Of a DNA stretch of 64,000 nt, positions 18,210 to 27,894 are shown piece by piece. The DNA is from an uncultured Clostridia bacterium. GTDB taxonomy: Bacteria > Bacillota > Clostridia > Christensenellales > CAG-917. Each line of letters opens with the position of its first letter. Within the stretch, counting starts at the first letter, position 1. A program made the translations under genes and the position numbers. Location of the stretch: NCBI GenBank assembly GCA_944349635.1, contig CALVNH010000001.1:400385-464384 (forward strand), given 5' to 3'. The notes under the pieces were generated by a model. It searched no databases and had not been told where the DNA came from. It saw nothing but the letters and a program-made list of their open reading frames with translations.

Positions 18210-18239
18210 GTATAGACTCACGCTTCCGCGGCAATAATC
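18210..18239 (+). promoter_or_regulatory. Possible forespore (sigma-F-like) promoter of yyaC
   Basis: GTATA (18210-18214), 15 bases, then GGCAATAATC (18230-18239). The GG and A-rich spacing recall sigma-F -10 boxes. The box ends about 6 bases before the ATG. The match is incomplete. Confidence 0.35.
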
Positions 18240-18244
18240 TGCTT

Positions 18245-18721
18245 ATGCACGCTTTGACACGTCAGATAGTTGTTGTTTGTTTCGGCACGCCCTCGATTTC
18301 GGGCGATTCGCTGGGGCCCGAAGTCGGCTCCCTGCTCCGCGAGGACGAAAGATTCCCCGCCTACGTCTACGGCACTCTCGACCGCCCGATAACGGGCAGA
18401 AACATGAGCGAGTGGATTTCCTTCGTGGAAGAGGCGCACAGGGACGCGCTCTTCGTCGCCGTGGACGCGTGCCTGGGTGACCGTCGGAATCTCGGAAAAA
18501 TCTCCGTGCGCTCCGACGGAGTCTGCCCCGCCGCCGTGGGTGGAAGAAAAAAACGGTTCGGCGACGTGGGAATCATCGCCGTAGTCGGCGACAAAACAAA
18601 GGACGCCCTGTCCGAACTTATGCAGGTAAACGCGGTTTACGTGTCCGAACTCGCGCTTAAAGTCTCGGATATGATAAAAGCCGCCGTTTCGTCACTCGAC
18701 TCTCCCGCCGTGGTATTTTAA
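18245..18721 (+). CDS. yyaC: YyaC-like sporulation protein (DUF1256)
   Basis: The 158-residue protein matches the YyaC family, distant relatives of the GPR spore protease, by the blocks GDSLGPEVG, YVYGTLDRPI and VAVDACLGD. Its biochemical role is not settled. It supports the conclusion that this organism sporulates. The ATG at 18245 has no ribosome site and lies just after a possible forespore promoter. A TTG upstream at 18203 would add 14 residues unlike the family. It is divergent from the oxidoreductase gene. Confidence 0.85.
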   Translation: MHALTRQIVVVCFGTPSISGDSLGPEVGSLLREDERFPAYVYGTLDRPITGRNMSEWISFVEEAHRDALFVAVDACLGDRRNLGKISVRSDGVCPAAVGGRKKRFGDVGIIAVVGDKTKDALSELMQVNAVYVSELALKVSDMIKAAVSSLDSPAVVF

Positions 18722-18804
18722 TATTCGTTTAATTTGCGCGTTTTAATCTTTTTGCGAAAGCGGATTTCCGTCGGTGCCGCGGCACCCTATTTTGTCTTAC
18801 GGCG

Positions 18805-18833
18805 TTGACTTTTTTGCTTTTAGTTTCTATAAT
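18805..18833 (+). promoter_or_regulatory. Sigma-A promoter of ftsH
   Basis: TTGACT (18805-18810), a 17-base spacer and TATAAT (18828-18833). The leader is about 67 bases and ends in GGGAGGAAAA before the ATG at 18907. Confidence 0.85.
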
Positions 18834-18906
18834 ATAGAACATATTATTTACGTTGGGTTTTTTCCCGACGTTTGCACACGCTCGCGGGCGTTGTGCGGGA
18901 GGAAAA

Positions 18907-20940
18907 ATGAAACCATCTGCCAGACGCGCCATAATCATCGTTTCCGTGGGTCTGCTCATTCTGCTTGCCATTGCGCTTGCATTGAGCCTTTCGGGCCCCA
19001 AGGAAATATATTTCAGCGGAGAAGAAAACAGCTTCGAGACCCTCTATAAAGCAGGCAAAATCGACACCGTGTACGTTGACGGCGGCTACCGCGTCAACAT
19101 AAAACTCGTCGGCGAAAAGAATTATTCTTACTACTGCTTCGTTTCCAGCCGCAGCGAGGTTCTGGAAACCCTGGACCGCTGGGACGCGGAACTGGCCGGC
19201 GGACAGACTAAGCCTTCCGTCAAAATCGTTTACAACGACCCGTCCAGCGCTTCCATGCTGACGTCCTTCCTCGTACCCCTGCTCATGATTGTGGTGCTTG
19301 CCGTGGTGTTCATCATCATCATGCGCAAGTCCAACGGCGCCAACAACAAGGCGCTCAACTTCGGCAAGACAAAAGCCACTCAGGTGCGCGACAGCAAAGT
19401 GCGCTTCAACGACGTGGCGGGTGCGGAAGAAGAAAAGCAGGAGTTGCAGGAAATCGTCGACTTCCTCAAAGACCCCAAAAAATTCACGGAAATCGGTGCG
19501 AGAATTCCGAAAGGCGTTTTGCTTGTCGGCCCTCCCGGAACGGGTAAAACTCTGTTTGCGAAAGCCGTGGCGGGCGAAGCCAACGTGCCCTTCTTCTCCA
19601 TAAGCGGCTCCGACTTTGTCGAGATGTTCGTCGGCGTGGGCGCAAGCCGCGTGCGCGACCTGTTCGAACAGGCGAAACACAGCATGCCCTGCATAGTGTT
19701 CATCGATGAAATCGACGCCGTCGGCAGACAGAGAGGCGCGGGCCTCGGCGGCGGTAACGACGAAAGGGAGCAGACACTCAACCAGTTGCTCGTCCAGATG
19801 GACGGGTTCGAGTCCAACGACAGCATCATCGTCATGGCGGCGACCAACCGCGCCGACATTCTCGACCCCGCGCTCATGCGTCCGGGCAGATTCGACAGAC
19901 AGATTTACGTCAACATTCCCGACGTAAAAGGCAGGGAAGAAATCTTCAAGGTGCACAGCCGCAACAAACCGCTTGCCCCCGACATCAACTTCAAAAGTCT
20001 TGCCCGTCTGACCTCGGGATTTACGGGTGCGGACATCGAAAATCTGCTCAACGAAGCCGCCATTCTCGCGGCGCGCGCCAACAGAAAGATGATAAACATG
20101 GAGGACATCTCCGAAGCCATAAACAAGGTCATCGCGGGTCCCGCAAAGAAGAGCCGCGTGGTGACGGAACGCGACAAGCGCATCACCGCCTACCACGAGT
20201 CCGGTCACGCCATCATCGCGAAACTGTGCAAGAACTGCGACAACGTGCACGAAGTCAGCATCATTCCGAGAGGCATGGCGGCGGGCTACACCATCACTCT
20301 GCCCGAGAACGACGACAACCACTACACAAAACAGAAACTTCTGGACCAGATTGCAATGATGCTGGGCGGCAGAGCCGCGGAAGAAATCGTCATCAAAGAC
20401 GTGTCCGCGGGTGCGTCCAACGACATTCAGCGCGCCTCCAAAATCGCGCGAAAGATGGTCACCGAATGGGGTATGTCCGACGAAATCGGCAATCTCTATC
20501 TCGGCTCTTCGGAAGAGGTGTTCATAGGCAGAGACTATCAGACACAGCTCAATTACAGCGATGAAATGGCCGCGAAAATAGACAAGGAAATCAAGAACAT
20601 CATCGATGGTCAGTATCGCGTCGCTCTCGACATTCTGAAAGCCAACCGCGACATTATGGACAAGATGGTCAAACTGCTCTACGAAAAGGAAACCATCTAC
20701 GAGGCCGAAATCGACGCTCTGTTCGAGCGGAAGCCCGACGGCGACGGCGGCGACGGCGACAGAGAGAAGAACGACGACTGCGACGCGGCGACGACCGTTG
20801 CAACCGCGGTGACGGAACCCGCAACGACGGAATCCGCGGCAGAACCCGCCGCCAAAAAGCCGCGAGGGAAAGCCGCTTCCGAAAAGGTTGCCGACGCTGA
20901 AAACGCTTCCGACAAGGACGCGGACGCAAAAAACGAATAA
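18907..20940 (+). CDS. ftsH: ATP-dependent zinc metalloprotease FtsH
   Basis: FtsH is a membrane-anchored AAA protease that degrades misfolded membrane proteins and regulators. The 677-residue protein has two N-terminal membrane segments (about 7-29 and 120-142). Walker A GPPGTGKT is at 208-215, followed by Walker [12 protein letters not shown] and a second region of homology ending in RPGRFDR. The zinc site HESGH is at 430-434, with a downstream SAGASNDIQ segment carrying the third ligand. The last 60 residues are an Ala/Asp/Glu/Lys-rich tail longer than in most homologues. It has its own promoter, with cysE 44 bases downstream. Confidence 0.96.
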   Translation: MKPSARRAIIIVSVGLLILLAIALALSLSGPKEIYFSGEENSFETLYKAGKIDTVYVDGGYRVNIKLVGEKNYSYYCFVSSRSEVLETLDRWDAELAGGQTKPSVKIVYNDPSSASMLTSFLVPLLMIVVLAVVFIIIMRKSNGANNKALNFGKTKATQVRDSKVRFNDVAGAEEEKQELQEIVDFLKDPKKFTEIGARIPKGVLLVGPPGTGKTLFAKAVAGEANVPFFSISGSDFVEMFVGVGASRVRDLFEQAKHSMPCIVFIDEIDAVGRQRGAGLGGGNDEREQTLNQLLVQMDGFESNDSIIVMAATNRADILDPALMRPGRFDRQIYVNIPDVKGREEIFKVHSRNKPLAPDINFKSLARLTSGFTGADIENLLNEAAILAARANRKMINMEDISEAINKVIAGPAKKSRVVTERDKRITAYHESGHAIIAKLCKNCDNVHEVSIIPRGMAAGYTITLPENDDNHYTKQKLLDQIAMMLGGRAAEEIVIKDVSAGASNDIQRASKIARKMVTEWGMSDEIGNLYLGSSEEVFIGRDYQTQLNYSDEMAAKIDKEIKNIIDGQYRVALDILKANRDIMDKMVKLLYEKETIYEAEIDALFERKPDGDGGDGDREKNDDCDAATTVATAVTEPATTESAAEPAAKKPRGKAASEKVADAENASDKDADAKNE

Positions 20941-20984
20941 TCCTCTTTATCACACGCAGCAAGGGTTTGGCATAGGGTTGAACT

Positions 20985-21740
20985 ATGGGAGAAGACAAAA
21001 AACACATTCCTACATGGAAAGAAATACGCGAAGCCAAGAAAGCGGATTTGAAAACCGTCATGGAAAAGGACCCCGCCGCAACATCGGAGTGGTCCGTAAA
21101 ACACACCTACGCGGGCTATAAGGCTCTCGCGGCATATCGCGTTGCGCACAGACTGTACCTGAAAGGACACCCAACGCTTGCGAAGCTCATAGCCAACGAC
21201 GCGCGCCGGCGCACCGGTGTGGAAATCCACCCCGCCGCCGTCATAGGCAAAGGCATTATGATTGACCACGGGAGCGGCGTCGTCATAGGCGAAACGTCGG
21301 AAGTGGGCGACGGGTGCATTCTGTATCAGGGGGTCACGCTCGGCGGCACGGGAAAAGACACGGGCAAGCGTCACCCCACCCTGGAACACGACGTAATGGT
21401 CAGCGCAGGCGCGAAAGTGCTGGGTCCGCTCACCGTGGGCGCACACTCAAAAATCGGTGCGGGAAGCGTGGTGCTCAAAGACGTCCCGCCCTATTCCACC
21501 GTCGTGGGAGTGCCCGGACGCGTGGTCAAACAGGACGGCAAACGAGTCGCAGACATGGACCAGATTCTGCTGCCGGACCCCATTATGGAAGAGTTCAAAC
21601 GCCTCAACCGCCGCATTGCCGAACTGGAAAAGCGCACGGGCGTAAAGATTGAACCCGCACTTGCCGCCGACGGCAACGTCGTGGCGCAAGCCGCCATTTC
21701 GGAATTCGAAAAAGTCGGAGAGGAAGATAACAGGGAGTGA
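20985..21740 (+). CDS. cysE: Serine O-acetyltransferase
   Basis: The enzyme makes O-acetylserine from serine and acetyl-CoA for cysteine synthesis. The 251-residue protein has a helical N-terminus, then left-handed beta-helix hexapeptide repeats including the catalytic segment MIDHGSGVVIGETSEVGDG and the loop GGTGKDTGKRHP. The extra C-terminal 55 residues are helical and charged. The ribosome site is weak (AGGG about 8 bases upstream). It forms a pair with cysS, 19 bases downstream, an arrangement seen in many Bacillota that couples cysteine synthesis to tRNA charging. Confidence 0.93.
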   Translation: MGEDKKHIPTWKEIREAKKADLKTVMEKDPAATSEWSVKHTYAGYKALAAYRVAHRLYLKGHPTLAKLIANDARRRTGVEIHPAAVIGKGIMIDHGSGVVIGETSEVGDGCILYQGVTLGGTGKDTGKRHPTLEHDVMVSAGAKVLGPLTVGAHSKIGAGSVVLKDVPPYSTVVGVPGRVVKQDGKRVADMDQILLPDPIMEEFKRLNRRIAELEKRTGVKIEPALAADGNVVAQAAISEFEKVGEEDNRE

Positions 21741-21759
21741 CCGACACGGTCGGATAACA

Positions 21760-23154
21760 ATGAAAATTTACAACACGCTGACAAGAAGAAAGGAAGACTT
21801 CGTCCCCATCGAAGGAAACAAGGTAAACATGTACGCCTGCGGCATCACGGTGTCGGGCGACGCCCACATCGGACACGCCTATCAGGCGCTCATTTACGAT
21901 ATCATCAGAAAATACCTGCAAAAGAAAGGCTATGACGTCACGTATGCCAGAAACTACACCGACGTCGACGACAAAATCATCGCGCGTTCTCACGAGACGG
22001 GCATTCCCGCCGCGCAGTATGCCGAAATGATGATTGAGAAAATCGACAAGGAAATGCGCGCTCTGCAAGTGGACGACCCCGACGTGTGGCTGAAAGCCAC
22101 CTGCACCATGGACGGCATTATCTCCTTTGTTTCCGAACTCATCGAAAAAGGACACGCCTATCCCACGCCCGAGGGCGACGTATACTTCGCCGTGGACAGC
22201 TTCCCCGGATACGGAAAACTTTCGGGCAGAAATCTCGACGACGCCCGCGAAGGCGTCAGAATCGAGAACGAGGAGAACAAGAAAAATCCCCTGGACTTCG
22301 CGCTTTGGAAATCCGCGAAAGAGGGAGAGCCTTTCTGGGAATCTCCGTGGGGCAAAGGCAGACCCGGCTGGCACATAGAGTGCTCTGCCATGAACATGAA
22401 AGCGTTCGGAACTCAGATTGACATCCACGGCGGCGGTCGCGACCTAATCTTCCCACATCACGAAAACGAAATCGCGCAAACGGAAGCGCTCACGGGAAAA
22501 CAGTTCGCCAAATACTGGATTCACAACGGACTCATAAAGGTCAACGGTCAGAAGATGAGCAAGTCTTTGGGCAACAGCCTGCTGCTTGCCGACCTGCTGG
22601 CGCAATACTCCCCCGAAACGCTGAAATTCGCCCTGTTGCAGACCAACTACCGCGGAGACATCAACGTCACGGACTCGCTCTTCCCCGACGCCGAAAAACA
22701 CCTTTGCGGCTTCTACAAAGTGTTTGCCGACGCCAACGCGCAGGGCGTAGCCGCCGACGGCAGCGACGCGAAGATTGACGCGGAATTCGACGCCTGCATG
22801 GACGACGACTTCAACACCGCAAAAGCCGTTGCCAACCTGTTCGGCTATTTCAAAACGGCTTCGGCACTGCTTCGCAACGGCGACAAAGAGGGAGCGAACA
22901 ATGTGCTCGGACAGATAAAAAAGACCTACGACCTGCTCGGACTCTTCCGCTCCGACGCCGCCGCGTTCCTGAAAAAGTACGGTGCGCCAAAGGTCTCCGA
23001 CGTTCCCGCCGAAGTGCTGGCGCTCGTGCAACGCCGCGCCGCCGCGAAAGCCGAAAAGAACTGGGCGGAAGCCGACGCGGTAAGGGCGCAAATTGCCGCG
23101 CTCGGCTATTCCGTCAAGGATACGAAAGAGGGTCCCGTGGTGGAAAAGCTCTGA
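21760..23154 (+). CDS. cysS: Cysteinyl-tRNA synthetase
   Basis: This class I synthetase charges tRNA-Cys. The 464 residues include the zinc-binding start YACGITV (Cys27), HIGH at 36-39 and KMSKS at 265-269, with HENEIAQTEA between them. The start at 21760 matches the family N-terminus; the frame is open upstream into cysE but has no support there. I found no T-box leader before cysE or cysS. Confidence 0.96.
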   Translation: MKIYNTLTRRKEDFVPIEGNKVNMYACGITVSGDAHIGHAYQALIYDIIRKYLQKKGYDVTYARNYTDVDDKIIARSHETGIPAAQYAEMMIEKIDKEMRALQVDDPDVWLKATCTMDGIISFVSELIEKGHAYPTPEGDVYFAVDSFPGYGKLSGRNLDDAREGVRIENEENKKNPLDFALWKSAKEGEPFWESPWGKGRPGWHIECSAMNMKAFGTQIDIHGGGRDLIFPHHENEIAQTEALTGKQFAKYWIHNGLIKVNGQKMSKSLGNSLLLADLLAQYSPETLKFALLQTNYRGDINVTDSLFPDAEKHLCGFYKVFADANAQGVAADGSDAKIDAEFDACMDDDFNTAKAVANLFGYFKTASALLRNGDKEGANNVLGQIKKTYDLLGLFRSDAAAFLKKYGAPKVSDVPAEVLALVQRRAAAKAEKNWAEADAVRAQIAALGYSVKDTKEGPVVEKL

Positions 23155-23168
23155 CATGGCAATGCTTG

Positions 23169-23195
23169 CCGCGGCGGAAACGCCGCGGTTTTTAT
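23169..23195 (+). terminator. Intrinsic terminator of cysE-cysS
   Basis: CCGCGGCG and CGCCGCGG form a perfect 8-base stem with a GAAA tetraloop, followed by TTTTTATTT. Confidence 0.92.
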
Positions 23196-23342
23196 TTCTC
23201 CCGTTTTGCACAAAAATGCCGCAATCTCATGTTTATCTGCGCAAAATTGCCGTTCATTGCCGCATTTTGCCGTTTGCGGCGAGACCTTTCGGATTTTGAC
23301 GGGCTTTTTCCTTTTCATATTTCATTTCGTTTCCGCTTATAC

Positions 23343-23371
23343 TTGCGCTTATCGATATGGTATATTATAAT
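23343..23371 (+). promoter_or_regulatory. Promoter of the CvpA-like operon
   Basis: TTGCGC (23343-23348), a 17-base spacer and TATAAT (23366-23371), with a ribosome site AAAGGAG before the ATG at 23405. Confidence 0.65.
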
Positions 23372-23404
23372 ATATGATGTAGTATTATCACAAAGGAGTC
23401 GCTT

Positions 23405-24151
23405 ATGTCCGTTACCGCTATGCTTTCCGCCACCGCATGGTACGCCGACGTCGCCGTCGCCGTATTTTTCGCATTGCTTATTCTGGCAGGCATATTGAGG
23501 GGCTTTGCAAAATCCACCAAGGGCTTTCTCGTTTCCGTTTTCATCGTGTGCATTTCTCTTCTGCTTATGGGAGTGACTCACGAATCCGCTCTCGGCTCCG
23601 GAATGGGAACCGGCATTCACGACAAGCTCATGGAGAAATCCGCCGATTGGGGACTTGCCTTCAACAGTCCCGTCTACATCGACGACGACGGCACCGTTTT
23701 CGTGGTGGTCGAAGGTCAGAATGTGGAACTCAACGCCGCCGAGTTCGGCACAAAGGGCGCGTTTGCCAAATTCTTCGCCGAAAAATTCGTCACGGAAAAC
23801 GGAGTTTCGGTTGCCGAAAGCGCGGTGAACAGCATCACGAGCGTGTGCGTGTTTGCCATTCTGTTCGTCATCTACGTTGCGGCAATCACGTTGCTGTTCA
23901 TGTTGTTGCGAATGCTGTGCCGCCCGCTGCTGGACACTCAATCCACGGGCCTGCGCGTGCTGGACAAATCCATGGGCGTGGTGTTCAATCTCGTTGTCGG
24001 GCTGGTGTTTGTCTGGATTGTGTTTGCCGTCATCGCATCTTTGCAGGATAAAATTCCGTCGGCCCACTCCGCTCTGAGCGATTCGGCCTTTGCCGGCTTG
24101 CTTTACAGAAACAACCCCATCGCAACCGTATTTCTCCGTATCTTCGGATAG
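23405..24151 (+). CDS. CvpA-like membrane protein
   Basis: The 248-residue protein has two hydrophobic segments near the N-terminus (about 13-30 and 40-58), a polar loop of about 80 residues, and two near the C-terminus (about 140-170 and 190-215). The pattern GILRGFAKSTKGF after helix 1 and RVLDKSMGVVFNLVVG before the last helix resembles the CvpA family, which is linked to membrane-adjacent cell-wall processes. The loop is longer than usual. It is followed after 18 bases by the 1139-residue repeat protein, so they probably act together. Confidence 0.65.
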   Translation: MSVTAMLSATAWYADVAVAVFFALLILAGILRGFAKSTKGFLVSVFIVCISLLLMGVTHESALGSGMGTGIHDKLMEKSADWGLAFNSPVYIDDDGTVFVVVEGQNVELNAAEFGTKGAFAKFFAEKFVTENGVSVAESAVNSITSVCVFAILFVIYVAAITLLFMLLRMLCRPLLDTQSTGLRVLDKSMGVVFNLVVGLVFVWIVFAVIASLQDKIPSAHSALSDSAFAGLLYRNNPIATVFLRIFG

Positions 24152-24169
24152 TGCTTTCGGGAGGCTGAA

Positions 24170-27100
24170 ATGAAAGTCATCAATTTTATCGTCGGCATGA
24201 TTGTGGGAATGGTTCTGCTGGTCGTTGCCGTTTGCGGCACAATTGTCGCCGCCGGCTCCCTGGTCAGCGTCGGCCAGCTTGAAAACACTTTGGGCACGGA
24301 CATTTTCGAAGACGAAAGCGACGTTGTCAACAAAACCCTGCTGGAAGTCGCGAAGGATTTGATTGGCGACCTCAAAAATCTCGACGGATTGACCATCAAC
24401 ACGCTCAAAACGAAGTACGGTCTCAAAATTCCTTCCGAAATCAGCGGAATCGACATCTCCGTGCTTTTCGATTACCCCGTCACGCAGGTTGCAGACCATC
24501 TCGGCGACGTCGTCAACAATATGACGCTCCGCGACGTGGGAGAATTTCTCAATATGGATTTCGAGAACGACTACAACATTCCCGTTCTCACGGACAATCT
24601 CGACAATCACGTCAACGTCGCCCTCGACAACATCCTGAAATCCATAGACGGCGAAAAACTCACTCTGGCGCAGATAGAGGCAAACTTCAACATCTCCTTC
24701 GGCGACAATGCCGTGTTGTCTGCGCTTTACCATGCGCCGCTCTCCTCTTTCGGAGAACTCATTGACTCTCTGCCGCTCAGAACGGTCATCGGCGTGGATT
24801 CCGACCTTTTCGTCAAGACGGGCGCCAACGAAGTGTACGTCGACCTCTCGCAACAGTCCGTCTACGAAGCCGTTTCCGAAACGGAATTCGCGCTCGTCAA
24901 GGACGGAGCCGAAACGTATATAGCGGGCGCGAAGGATGGAGCTCCCGTCTATAAAGAGCTGCGTTACGTCAGAAACGACGACGGCACTTATTCCGTAAAC
25001 AACGCCTCAAACGCAGACGGGTTTACCGCAGACGACACCGTCTATTACCGCCACTTGCTCTACAAGCCGTATTCCGGCACGGAAGGCGCCGGTGCGACAT
25101 ACTGCGTGCCCGCCTATTACAACGCTTTCGCGCTCGCGCAAAACGGAAGCTACGCTCCCGTATCCGCGGGCTTTGTCTCTCTCAAAACTCTCTATACCGC
25201 CGCAGACGCCTCATCGTCCTACAACGACACGGTGAGCGGCTCCGTCGTCACGATAGGCGAAACGTTCGTGAAAAACGGCGAAGCGGCATTTGCGGCGGCA
25301 ACGCCGTTCGGCGTGGATTCCTCCGTGCTCCCCGCCGCCGACACCCGCCTGCAAGAGGGCTTTGCCGGCTATCTCCGCGTTTACGAAGGCACTTCGGACG
25401 GAGCCGTGCAGGCCATTGCCGATTGCAGCGTGAGCGCACTCAACAACGCCACGTCTCAAATTACGGGATTGTCGATAGGCGAAATCATCGACATCGACTC
25501 ATCTTCCGCGAAAATCCTTCAAAAGCTGAAAGACACCCCCGTCCGCGACCTCTCCGCAGCGCTCGACTCCCTCGTGCTTGCCGACGTAACAGACATAAAC
25601 ATGAGCACTTACGTCGTTTCCGAAAACGGCGCTTACGTTTACGTTCCCTCTCCCGCCGCGTTCGTGCCGTACGACGCCGCCGACCCCTCGCACGCAGGAG
25701 CGACCCGGTACAGCTTCGATTACGTCTCTTCCGCCGACGGCGATTATGTGCTGTTCGACGGCAGATATTATCGCTACTCGGCTTCGGACTCCCGTTTCGA
25801 CGGGTGTCCCCGCTACGAAAGACGCTTTTTCCGAGTGACGACGTCCTCGCCCGCTTTGCGCGGCGAATTCGTATCGGAGGGCGGCTATTACACTCTTTAC
25901 ACGCCCGCGTTTTCCGACCCCGTCGTCGACCTTTCCGTCCGCTACGACAGAATTTACGACGCCTCGAAGGATTCTCCCGCGGCATTGCAGAGACTGGCTT
26001 TCGTCGCCGTTCCCGACATCTCCGCACAGTTTGCGAACATGGTGCTCGCCGACACGATGACAGTCGACCTCGACGTGTTCGGCAAAATTTCTCTCGGCAC
26101 CGCTTTCGACGCTGCGGAAACCTACTATGTGTTCGACGGGTTTTACCGCAGAGCCGACGCCGTCAACGCCGAAAATTTCGATTCCTACGTTGTGGACGGA
26201 CTCTATACGCGTATTTCGGAAGGCGCCTCGAACTCCGTAATCAAACAGCTTGCCTATGTGACCATTGACGGCGTTCCCGCCGCAATGGACGACATAATAA
26301 ACGACATGTTGCTCTCCGACATCATCGACGTCGTCGCAATCACATCGGTTCGGGAAGAAGCGTTGTCGCCCGATGCCGTTTTCTCGGAAACAGACGCGTC
26401 GAGGTGGTTGTTCGAAAAGAATCCTTATTTCACGGAAAGCTCCGCCGACGGAACGGTCAGACACTACACCTACGTTTACGACGGCAACGGCAAATATTAC
26501 CGCACGGACGAACTTTTCTCCGAAGTGCAGCCGGGACAAGTCGTCAAACTGCACGACGGGGCGTTCTCCTATGCCGCAATCGACGACGTAAACTCGGTTT
26601 TCACGGTTTCGTCAAGCGGCGTGGAATATTCGGACAACGTCTATTTCCTCTCTGCCGACGGCAAATATTTCACCAACCCCGCGCTTCTCTCCTACTACGC
26701 GGTTAAATACGGAAACGACATTCTTTCGCACGTCGACCTTTATTCGCGTGTGGCGGGCTCCGACGTCGCCTACACCGCTTACGAAAACAACGTCTCCGCA
26801 ACGGGCAGCGGTCTTTACGTCAAAATCTTCGGACAATACGTTCGCTACGATTCGGACAATCTCGTCCACGCAAACGAACAACTCTACTTCAAATATACCG
26901 ACGGCTACTATCCGGCTTCCGCGGATACAGCCGACTTGCAAAGTTACTTTTTCGATTTCGCAAGCGCGACGTTCTCTTCCTCTCCCTCGGCGTCGTCCTT
27001 CAAATACGTCATGCTGCCGGGCACGGAAAAGTGGTACTATTCCCGCATAGACTCCGCCTACACGCAAGGCACGCCCAAGTTCTCCAAGAGGGAGTGCGAG

Positions 27101-27589
27101 GAAATTCTGCTCTCCGACGGAACGTCCGTCACGGGGTATGTCGGCAACAATGCCGCGAATATGCTGCTGGGCGCGGACGGTGCTTTCAACAAGTCCACCA
27201 TGCTCACGCAAACCCTCGTATCCGTCATAGAAGAAAAGAGTCCCGTTGTGTTGACGTCTCTGCTTTCAAAAAAAGTGACCGTCGGCAATATGAGCGAAAA
27301 ACTCAACGCCCTCACCCTCGAAGAGTTGATTGACATAGAAGATGGCTCCATTCTCTCCGACGAATCGATAAGAACGGCGAAGATTGACGAAATCTCGATG
27401 AGGCTCTCCTCTCTGTTCTCCGACATGACGATAGGCGAACTGATTTTATACACCAACATTTCCGTGAACGGCGACGTCGCATTCATTCTCAACGATTTTT
27501 CCTTGCAGGACTTTTTCTCCGCGCTGGAATTCGACGCCTCGGTCGGAAGCGTAACGGTGAACCTCGGAAAACTCTACGGACTGGAATAA
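24170..27589 (+). CDS. Large extracytoplasmic repeat protein with N-terminal membrane anchor (unknown)
   Basis: The family is not recognised. The 1139-residue protein starts with one membrane segment (about 5-31) that lacks a lipobox, and everything after it is predicted outside. Two repeat types are visible. One is a helical unit around leucine-rich phrases such as LSIGEIIDID, TPVRDLSAALDSLVLADV, MLLSDIIDV and LTLEELIDIED, seen near both ends and in the middle. The other is an aromatic motif of the form DGxYYR, for example LFDGRYYRYS, VFDGFYRRAD, GNGKYYRTDE and SADGKYFTN. This suggests a surface binding or scaffold protein. It is co-transcribed with the CvpA-like gene and ends at a terminator. 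Confidence 0.75.
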   Translation: MKVINFIVGMIVGMVLLVVAVCGTIVAAGSLVSVGQLENTLGTDIFEDESDVVNKTLLEVAKDLIGDLKNLDGLTINTLKTKYGLKIPSEISGIDISVLFDYPVTQVADHLGDVVNNMTLRDVGEFLNMDFENDYNIPVLTDNLDNHVNVALDNILKSIDGEKLTLAQIEANFNISFGDNAVLSALYHAPLSSFGELIDSLPLRTVIGVDSDLFVKTGANEVYVDLSQQSVYEAVSETEFALVKDGAETYIAGAKDGAPVYKELRYVRNDDGTYSVNNASNADGFTADDTVYYRHLLYKPYSGTEGAGATYCVPAYYNAFALAQNGSYAPVSAGFVSLKTLYTAADASSSYNDTVSGSVVTIGETFVKNGEAAFAAATPFGVDSSVLPAADTRLQEGFAGYLRVYEGTSDGAVQAIADCSVSALNNATSQITGLSIGEIIDIDSSSAKILQKLKDTPVRDLSAALDSLVLADVTDINMSTYVVSENGAYVYVPSPAAFVPYDAADPSHAGATRYSFDYVSSADGDYVLFDGRYYRYSASDSRFDGCPRYERRFFRVTTSSPALRGEFVSEGGYYTLYTPAFSDPVVDLSVRYDRIYDASKDSPAALQRLAFVAVPDISAQFANMVLADTMTVDLDVFGKISLGTAFDAAETYYVFDGFYRRADAVNAENFDSYVVDGLYTRISEGASNSVIKQLAYVTIDGVPAAMDDIINDMLLSDIIDVVAITSVREEALSPDAVFSETDASRWLFEKNPYFTESSADGTVRHYTYVYDGNGKYYRTDELFSEVQPGQVVKLHDGAFSYAAIDDVNSVFTVSSSGVEYSDNVYFLSADGKYFTNPALLSYYAVKYGNDILSHVDLYSRVAGSDVAYTAYENNVSATGSGLYVKIFGQYVRYDSDNLVHANEQLYFKYTDGYYPASADTADLQSYFFDFASATFSSSPSASSFKYVMLPGTEKWYYSRIDSAYTQGTPKFSKRECEEILLSDGTSVTGYVGNNAANMLLGADGAFNKSTMLTQTLVSVIEEKSPVVLTSLLSKKVTVGNMSEKLNALTLEELIDIEDGSILSDESIRTAKIDEISMRLSSLFSDMTIGELILYTNISVNGDVAFILNDFSLQDFFSALEFDASVGSVTVNLGKLYGLE

Positions 27590-27617
27590 TCCTTCCGCCC
27601 GATTCCCATCAAAACGA

Positions 27618-27645
27618 AAGAGCGCCCGACAGGCGCTCTTTTTCG
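27618..27645 (+). terminator. Intrinsic terminator after the repeat protein
   Basis: AAGAGCGCC (27618-27626) pairs with GGCGCTCTT (27632-27640) around CGACA, followed by TTT. Confidence 0.88.
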
Positions 27646-27660
27646 TTTGATTTTTTCCGT

Positions 27661-27689
27661 AAAAAAACAACCGTGCGGAACACGGTTGT
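27661..27689 (-). terminator. Intrinsic terminator of tRNA-Asn
   Basis: On the minus strand a 9-base stem ACAACCGTG/CACGGTTGT is followed by seven T residues, just past the tRNA 3' end. Confidence 0.88.
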
Positions 27690-27692
27690 CTG

Positions 27693-27768
27693 TGGCGCCT
27701 GTTGAGGGACTCGAACCCCCGACACTGCGGTTAACAGCCGCATGCTCTACCGACTGAGCTAAACAGGC
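27693..27768 (-). tRNA. tRNA-Asn (anticodon GTT)
   Basis: The 76-base minus-strand sequence folds as a cloverleaf. The acceptor stem is GCCTGTT/AACAGGC, and the D arm contains AGCTCAGTCGGTAGAGC. The anticodon stem is TGCGG/CCGCA with loop CTGTTAA, and the T arm has GGTTCGAGTCC. The discriminator is G and CCA is encoded. A terminator follows directly, so it is a single-tRNA unit. Confidence 0.96.
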
Positions 27769-27848
27769 ATTTTTCGAATGCTTATTTATAATAATATCGT
27801 CATCGGTGTTTGTCAACTGTTTTTGCGATTTTGAGACTCCGCCCCGTA

Positions 27849-27878
27849 TTGACAAATATTGGCGCGTCCGTTTATAAT
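27849..27878 (+). promoter_or_regulatory. Consensus sigma-A promoter of the DUF4345-like gene
   Basis: TTGACA (27849-27854), an 18-base spacer and TATAAT (27873-27878); a GCGGAGG ribosome site follows. Confidence 0.88.
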
Positions 27879-27894
27879 TTTTGCGGAGGAAACC

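Noticed and set aside
18203-18244. TTG start for yyaC
   Set aside because: The added residues do not match the family and the region looks like a promoter.
20941-21759. T-box leader before cysE-cysS
   Set aside because: No T-box sequence or terminator/antiterminator pair is visible upstream of either gene.
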